Position numbers and translations under genes: made by a program
Shown: positions 58,315 through 64,000 of the stretch, one piece after another
How positions within the stretch are numbered: the first letter of the stretch is position 1
How the letters are laid out: each line of letters starts with the position of its first letter
Assembly (NCBI GenBank): GCA_022478985.1
Contig: JAKSZP010013339.1
Coordinates: forward strand, 79,454 to 143,453
DNA length: 64,000 nt
DNA from: Massospora cicadina
Taxonomy: Eukaryota; Entomophthoromycota; Entomophthoromycetes; Entomophthorales; Entomophthoraceae
Reading direction: 5' to 3'
Notes under the pieces: model-generated
The model's database searches: none
What the model saw: the letters and a program-made list of their open reading frames with translations, nothing else
Told to the model about the DNA's origin: nothing

Positions 58315-59825
58315 TCAGGATTTTTGGTGTCTCAAATCTTCTCCGCCAGTTGTCAAGGCATAGAGCTGGGAAACTTCCTGAATTATCTCAGGGTTGATCT
58401 TTTTCGCCCTGGCTCTGGTCATGGCATTTACATCCATATTGACCACTTGGTATAGCTGATCCTGCTTGTCATCTACAAACAGATCACAAATATTTATCTC
58501 ATCATTCATGTATTAGGAGGAACAGGTTTCTCCACCGCACTAGACTGTTCCTTGTCTAGGCACTGGGCCCTTTTTCTGAATCTTTGGCGACTACTGTCTC
58601 TTTAACCTGGACCATGATAATCTAATCCTTCAGCTTTTTGCAGTGTATGGCGAAATGTCCTTTCCCACCACACTGATAGCAGACCTTCTCTTTCTTGCTT
58701 AACCATCTGAATTCTTTGGGCTTATTTCCTGGCACAGTTCAGTTGGTAGCCTCTTTTGCTCCTTTGTTTCCCTTCACGGGATTCAGGTTTTTACCAGATT
58801 TGACTTGAAGCTTCTATTTGGGGAATCAAACGTCACTCCCAAAATCTTCAGGTTGTCTACCATTTTGCGAGGTAGTTATCTCCATTGTGAATACAGGAGA
58901 CATCATTTGATGCAAATTGTAATAGCCCAAGAGCCGCTTGCAAAGTGATTCTAGCATCAAAGTTGTCTAATACTTTCACACCCATCCAGAATCTGCGACT
59001 CCTGGTAAAGTTCTCCGTGAAGTGAGCAAAAGACTCATCTTTATGGAACTATATTCCCATAAATTCTTGCTTGCATTTTGACATGCGGGTTGGACTCCTG
59101 AACTCCTTCATGATGGCCGTCTTTGCCTCAGCATATGACCAGTTGTCCTCCTCCAAATGGGGTAACACCAGGTTTTGACAGTCGGTGTCCAGGCAGTTCA
59201 TGACCATCAACGCCTTTTGACAATCTCCATAGTCATTTATGGTCATGTTGAGCATTCAGAAAAACGCTGGGGCGTTATCCTGATGGAATGTTAGCAATTT
59301 TGGCATTGCTCTTAATTTATAAAAGTCATCTTGGGCTGATTCTCTCAGTTCAGCTACTCAGCTAGCTTGTGGAGTGACTTCAGGCGTCATCTCTGATATG
59401 GCATTAAAGGCAGGTGGCATATTTCTTGGGGTATTCAACTTCCCAAGTATCGTTCAAGGACTTCTCTCTTCAGCATCGGAGGCCATATTGGGCTCACAAG
59501 CACATCTGTGAGCTTTCAGTTCCTCCACTTCTTTGATCAATTTCTCAATATCTGCACCAAACCTTCTTAAACAAACGTGATCCGCTTCTCGCCCCATTTT
59601 CAGGAATAGGACCTCTTGAATGAGGTCCCCTTCTTTCTTCTTCAACGAATTTACTTTGCTGAGTAACTCGTTCCCATAGTTGGCTACTTTTTCTATTCCT
59701 ATCTCCACCTTGGCGACTCATTCTTCCAAGGCCGCAAACTCCTGATGGTCCACTGAGTTTAAGGCATTCTGATTTACAGTAGCAATATCAGTCCACAGCT
59801 TGCGTATTTCATCTTTAAATAACAT
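58315..59825 (-). pseudogene. Element B gag
   Basis: Starts at the ATG 59825-59823, 25 bp from the primer-binding site. The N-terminal coiled coil (IRKLWTDIATVNQNA, one TGA stop, then a 84-codon stretch 59708-59454 with IEKLIKEVEELKAH) is followed by capsid sequence (59255-59049, YAEAKTAIMKEFRSPTRMSK). Then comes an intact zinc knuckle CYQCGGKGHFAIHC (58640-58681), and a linker (58509-58315, MTRARAKKINPEIIQE). Several frame breaks. Confidence 0.8.
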
Positions 59826-59849
59826 TATAATAGATTCTTTACTCAACTA

Positions 59850-59867
59850 CCCCTGTAGTGAGCACCA
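59850..59867 (-). other. Element B primer-binding site
   Basis: Element strand TGGTGCTCACTACAGGGG, five bases inside the 5' LTR. Identical over 18 nt to the site of A. Confidence 0.85.
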
Positions 59868-59872
59868 ACTTT

Positions 59873-61006
59873 TAGAAAATTGCTCTGGGTTGATTATTGG
59901 CCGTCATCCCAGTAACCTTTTTACTGGTCAGGAATGATTTCCTTGTGCACTTTGTTGCATTGTATAGAATGTATTACTCAATGATATTATGGAGACTATT
60001 ATCCGTAGTTAAGATTGAACTATTATTAGGCCCAACGCTTCAACCAGTACTTCTGATTAAATACTCTATAAGTTGTACTCATAAGGATTTGTTCCCTGAT
60101 ATTCTTGTCCACCCAATCTTTGTTAAGATACCCCAGTGACAGTCTCTCTCAGCCCAACACACAGTCAGCAGCTATCCCTGAATTTGGTTCCTTAGTCTCT
60201 AGATCACCACTCAGATCTTTACTCTTCTCTCTGAGAGTCTTCCAATTATTGCCTTCTGCAATAGTATCCTTAAGATAGAACGACACAATAGAAGCTGATA
60301 GTCTAACTATACACCAAATGGATAATATAACTGTAAAGTACTTGTTATTTCAAAAAAAGTTTTTTATTATAGTAAAATCTAGGGAATTATATAGTAGGGG
60401 ATTCAGCTGTCTAAACCTCAGTTGACACCTCTTCGATGAAATGGCAGCCATTGCCATTAAAACACCATTCCTCGTCTCAGCAGCAATGATCTTCCCCATC
60501 CTGGCTAGGATTCCGTCATTGGGCATCCTTAAGACCTCAAACGGAAAGAGTTAGAAAACATGTCCCTAACTTTTCTCTCTCAATCCAAGTGAACCAACCA
60601 TATTTGTCTAGCGACCTGCTTAGGTAATGGGACTTATTAGCCATTATGGTAGGTCACTTCACCAACCAATCAATTCACTAGTTGCAGGCGACATCACTCG
60701 CCTCACAACTCACTAATCATTCCCAATCAGTCAGTGATGAGACCTGACCAATCCCAATTGGTACACCTGATAGTTAATCACTATAAGATGCCCCTATTTC
60801 ATCAGCCACTCCTCTCAATGAGATCTTAAGTATTCATCCAGATCAATCCCCGATGGATACAACCAGGTAAATATCCCAAAATACCCCAAACGTAGTTCCT
60901 CTGAAACTTGGTCTGACTGATTTCTTATTCACTTCACCTTGAAGAGTTTTCCACTAGTGATACCAGGTAATCTAGCAGGCTGGGATTATGGGCAGACATT
61001 CCAACA
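59873..61006 (-). repeat. Element B 5' LTR
   Basis: 1134-bp mate of 51481-52614. The inner end TAGAAAATT is decayed from TGAAAAATT; the outer end is TTCCAACA. Confidence 0.93.
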
Positions 61007-61012
61007 GATAAA

Positions 61013-61385
61013 TCATTGGTGTCCATAAGGGTCTGGTTTTAATTCCAGTGGCTTCTTATGCTTGACCTTGGATGGGCGCTTTTCTCCAGGTAAAATAATA
61101 CTAACTGTGACGGAAGATGTGAAAGAATAACTGAAACGAAATAAGACAAATCTAACAAATATATTATAATGTTAGCAGTCAAAACTGTAAATTATAGTAC
61201 TGATGTGAAACTTCTGCATTAAATTCCATCACTTGTGTAGAATTGAATATTTTTATCGCCATCTTAAAGGACAAACTCAAACCTGATAATTCTAGCATTG
61301 CTTCTTTTCTCTTTTTTATGAAGCCACTATGTAAGGTAAAACAATCATCATTAAATGAAACAAATTCTGGTTTTTTTGAGCCACA
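61013..61385 (-). CDS. Two-exon host coding candidate beside element B
   Basis: Reading down from 61385 a frame is open for 61 codons to 61201, with SKKPEFVSFNDDCFTLHSG and GLSLSFKMAIKIFNSTQV. A 70-nt intron then fits (61200-61131): donor GTACTA, branch site TGCTAAC (61171-61177), acceptor TTATTTCGTTTCAG. The second exon continues in phase for 38 codons with SFTSSVTVSIILPGEKRPS, a lysine-rich KVKHKKPLELKPDP tail and a TGA at 61013-61015. More coding-like fragments lie upstream to about 61660 (KPNRIVVFKQYHAALPF), in other frames. I recognise no family. A decayed DNA transposon transposase is the main alternative. Confidence 0.4.
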
Positions 61386-61699
61386 TTATTATAAGCAACT
61401 GTTCCTCATATTGTTAAGCTAAATCCCTATGAAGAATTTAAAGAAGAGCACCTAATAAAAAGCCTTTTATTTGCTGCATAGGATCATGTAATTTTTTAAA
61501 AAGGTAAAGCTGCGTGGTATTGTTTGAAGACAACTATCCTATTGGGTTTTTTACCGACAAGTAAACTGATCTTTTCAATTATTTCCCTACAAAATGGTAC
61601 TGATGATGTTTATTCTGTTATCTTAAAAGAAAATTTGAACAAGGTAAACTATTCCTTTAACTTCAACACAAGAGAACCTGATAGCATAAAATAAGGAAA

Positions 61700-63164
61700 A
61701 GTCTCTAACTCTTACACATGAGAATGATATATGAAATCTATTACTATCTAATTATTTGTCTATTTTTAGTAAATAAAACAAGGGGGTTTAAATAAGTTAG
61801 TTTGATTCCCAGCTATTTGGTAGGTACCCCAATGAGAACGACAATCCTTAATGAAAACTTAACACAAAGAGTTATACCAAAATAATGAACACTTCATCCA
61901 CTTACGTAATATCTACCACTGATTTAGAAACAACCCTCATGAGTTGGATTCTAAAATAGCTTGTCCTAACGCTTTATATAACCCCAGCAGATTCATAATT
62001 AGAAGGTAGAAGCCTGCTTAGGTAATGGGACAATTTACTTATATACTGCAAACTAAGGTAATTTGGGTAACCTGCAAGTTGCTTCCACAAAAAGTATATC
62101 AACAATTCAGTAACTTTGAACACGCCCTTACCAATATGATAGCATATTCAAGTTGATCTGATAAGAAAGATAAGTGTTATTAATCAGAATAACAATCAAA
62201 ATCCTTACAAACGTCTTTGGGTATGACCCCAAATGAACCATTAATAGTATGGCTAGACAAATCCCAAATTTGACTAAACTAAACTTTTATATGAAAATGT
62301 TTCTAATGATAGTTATCAAATATAGATAATTCCATTATCCCTTGAGGCTGATTATTTGATTCTAAGCAAAGTTGGATAAAACAGATAGCCACTTATAATC
62401 TGTCACAGATAATTTGGGCATTTTAAAATCCCCAAAACTTAATAAATTCAGATCATTGCAAAGTTTAAGCTTGAAAACAAGAGCTTCTACTTAAAATAGT
62501 CCACGCTAAAATAATTACCTCCTTGATTTTTAAGATTTTTTTTCTAATAGAAAACAACGTTGTAAAATCAAAGATTCTTACTTTTGATGCAATGGCCGCG
62601 ATCATAGCTAGATTACACAGAAGTCTTGTTTAAACATATGTATTACATCTATTAAATTCAGATTTATATCATTTGACATCAAGGTAGCTTTTCTAAATGT
62701 GATTAATATTTGCATCCTGATTCCTCGCAAAAGGCTCCTGAGAAGCTTAGAGCTTTTAAAGTTGAAGACAGAACCTAAAAATTAATATGGCCTAGATGTA
62801 CTTTTTCTATAGGACCAGCAACTAGAGCTTAAATATGGAAGAAGAGATCTTCTTGTTCCAATCAGGGAAAATACCAGTTGGCTTGGGGAAGGGTATTACT
62901 TTTTTTGATAGATCACAAATACTCATACCTGAACCTGAACACATTCCAATTGACAACCTCACTTGCATAGATAATCACTGCCATTGATGAATCCAAAGGA
63001 TGTCAAGATGGCAAGGATATAATATGTTAGACAAACCCTCAAAATTTTATATCCTAAAATGACTAGCATTGAGAAATTAATATTACTAGGTCACAGAAGA
63101 CACCTATTCTAGTCAGGTACTTAAAGTTACAATGGTCATAGAAACTGCAAGTGATGTTGACCAA
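61700..63164. other. AT-rich spacer, nothing recognised
   Basis: I found no repeat pair, pol motif or long frame between the coding candidate and the family-C LTR. Confidence 0.5.
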
Positions 63165-63970
63165 TGTTGAATTTTTGGTATATTGAGAGTGACTAATTTC
63201 TTATAAGGTAAGATGGAGTTTGATAGTCTATTGTATGAGGACAACAGCCCAAATGGTGACTATAATATAATATAACTCCTTGGTAATTCTACTGGAAGTT
63301 ATATTATCCTGCCATTACTTAGATGATGGCAAGCTACCCTGATCTTCCTGATCCTAAGTAAATCCTCAATGTAACACAACGTAAAGTATTAATATGAAAG
63401 CTTATAAATTAAATTATAGAACTGTAGGAATATTTGTTGTTTTTATTAGTAATAACTTGGGTTAATTTATAGGGTTCAATGTTCACCATATCTTAACCAT
63501 GACACCTCAATTTCAATGGAACTTGGCCATAGAAAGTAACGAGTTTGTTTAAGGGTCTACAACCCATTCAACTCAAAAAATCCCAATCATCTCAGAGTTG
63601 GTCTCAAACTTGGAAATATCTCCAAGACAACATTTCTAACGTATTTGTAAATAGCTAAACTGATACTCATCTCAAGCAATCAGCAGCAAATACTAAGGTG
63701 ATTCATACCACTAATTAATAATTAATTTGATCAAAAATCTCGATTGGCATTAAAAACTAATTTTGACATAGTCAACAAAGCCCATGTGCCCAGGTTATTT
63801 AGTCGACTATTATTATAAATCTGACTAAGCCAACAAAGCCCCCATGCTCATGTTATCATAGTTGAATATTATTAAGTGGAATCACTAGGCCACAAATCCC
63901 AAGTTCAGATATACTTAGGATTTTTTGATTTATAGTTACCAACGATTTATATCCAGTCAACCATTCAACA
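63165..63970 (-). repeat. Element C3 3' LTR, family C
   Basis: 806 bp, plus-strand start TGTTGAATT, end CCATTCAACA. It is a diverged copy of the C1 LTRs (for example the shared GAATATTATTAAGTGGAA). A polypurine tract on its right shows that the internal part lies beyond the window, on the minus strand. Confidence 0.85.
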
Positions 63971-63983
63971 CTTCCCCCTCCTT
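63971..63983 (-). other. Element C3 polypurine tract
   Basis: Element strand AAGGAGGGGGAAG next to the LTR start. The next bases (CTTGACTGGATAAAAG on the plus strand) also match the start of the C1 interior, so the element continues off the right edge. Confidence 0.8.
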
Positions 63984-64000
63984 GACTGGATAAAAGCAGA

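Larger units (their letters stand above)
51481..61006 (-). mobile_element. Ty3/gypsy LTR retrotransposon B
   Basis: Two 1134-bp LTRs enclose primer-binding site, gag, protease, dUTPase-like module, RT, RNase H, integrase, an antisense frame and a polypurine tract. Target copies are GATAG (51476-51480) and GATAA (61007-61011). Frames have stops, and catalytic residues of protease and integrase are mutated, but long open stretches remain. Confidence 0.93.

Noticed and set aside
1..64000. CRISPR arrays, operons, bacterial promoters or ribosome binding sites
   Set aside because: No regularly spaced short repeats or compact gene clusters occur, and the content is that of a eukaryotic repeat-rich region.
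1..64000. Functional tRNA or rRNA genes
   Set aside because: No cloverleaf with correctly spaced A and B boxes and a complete acceptor stem was found. The tRNA-like parts are primer-binding sites, the SINE candidate and a short-spaced pair in LTR A.

Overview
This is eukaryotic DNA. It is AT-rich and built almost entirely of nested, decayed LTR retrotransposons of the Ty3/gypsy order. There are no bacterial operons, ribosome binding sites, rRNA genes or convincing tRNA genes. The pol sequences of elements D, E and F look like fungal chromoviruses. One candidate host exon pair is joined by a 70-nt intron with a CTAAC branch site and a pyrimidine-rich acceptor. I therefore favour a filamentous or zoosporic fungus with a transposon-swollen genome, at low confidence.

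Element names A-G are mine. Layout: F (about 830-11000, minus) is an old chromovirus. It is split inside its reverse transcriptase by A (3104-10439, minus) and further upstream by C1 (11006-16476, minus). G (about 16790-19330) is a short-internal LTR pair. D (19776-25717, minus) is a chromovirus. 25723-31410 is AT-rich spacer. E (31411-47058, minus) is a chromovirus whose 5' LTR is split by C2 (37073-46263, plus). The 5' LTR of C2 is itself interrupted by a 145-bp tRNA-derived SINE candidate, giving three levels of nesting. 47064-51475 is spacer. B (51481-61006, minus) abuts an unidentified spliced coding candidate (61013-61385, minus). A third family-C LTR (63165-63970) with its polypurine tract begins an element that leaves the window on the right.

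Element ends were fixed by paired LTRs, 5-bp target duplications, primer-binding sites and polypurine tracts. For A, the host reading frame of F resumes in frame once A and one target copy are removed. Families A, B and C form one group. They have TGTTG-type LTR ends, a Gag with a long N-terminal coiled coil and one CCHC knuckle, an aspartic protease, a dUTPase-like module between protease and reverse transcriptase, then RT, RNase H and integrase, with no chromodomain. D, E and F carry a C-terminal chromodomain; D and E have essentially no gag.

The most interesting signal is a reading frame running antisense to the element between integrase and the 3' LTR in B. A related antisense frame sits at the same place in C2, with a shared LDEAH motif, and a possible remnant lies in C1. 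Second is the dUTPase-like module, which lacks the usual catalytic aspartate. Third is a recurrent Asp-to-Asn loss of catalytic residues in B, D and E, caused by C-to-T type changes.
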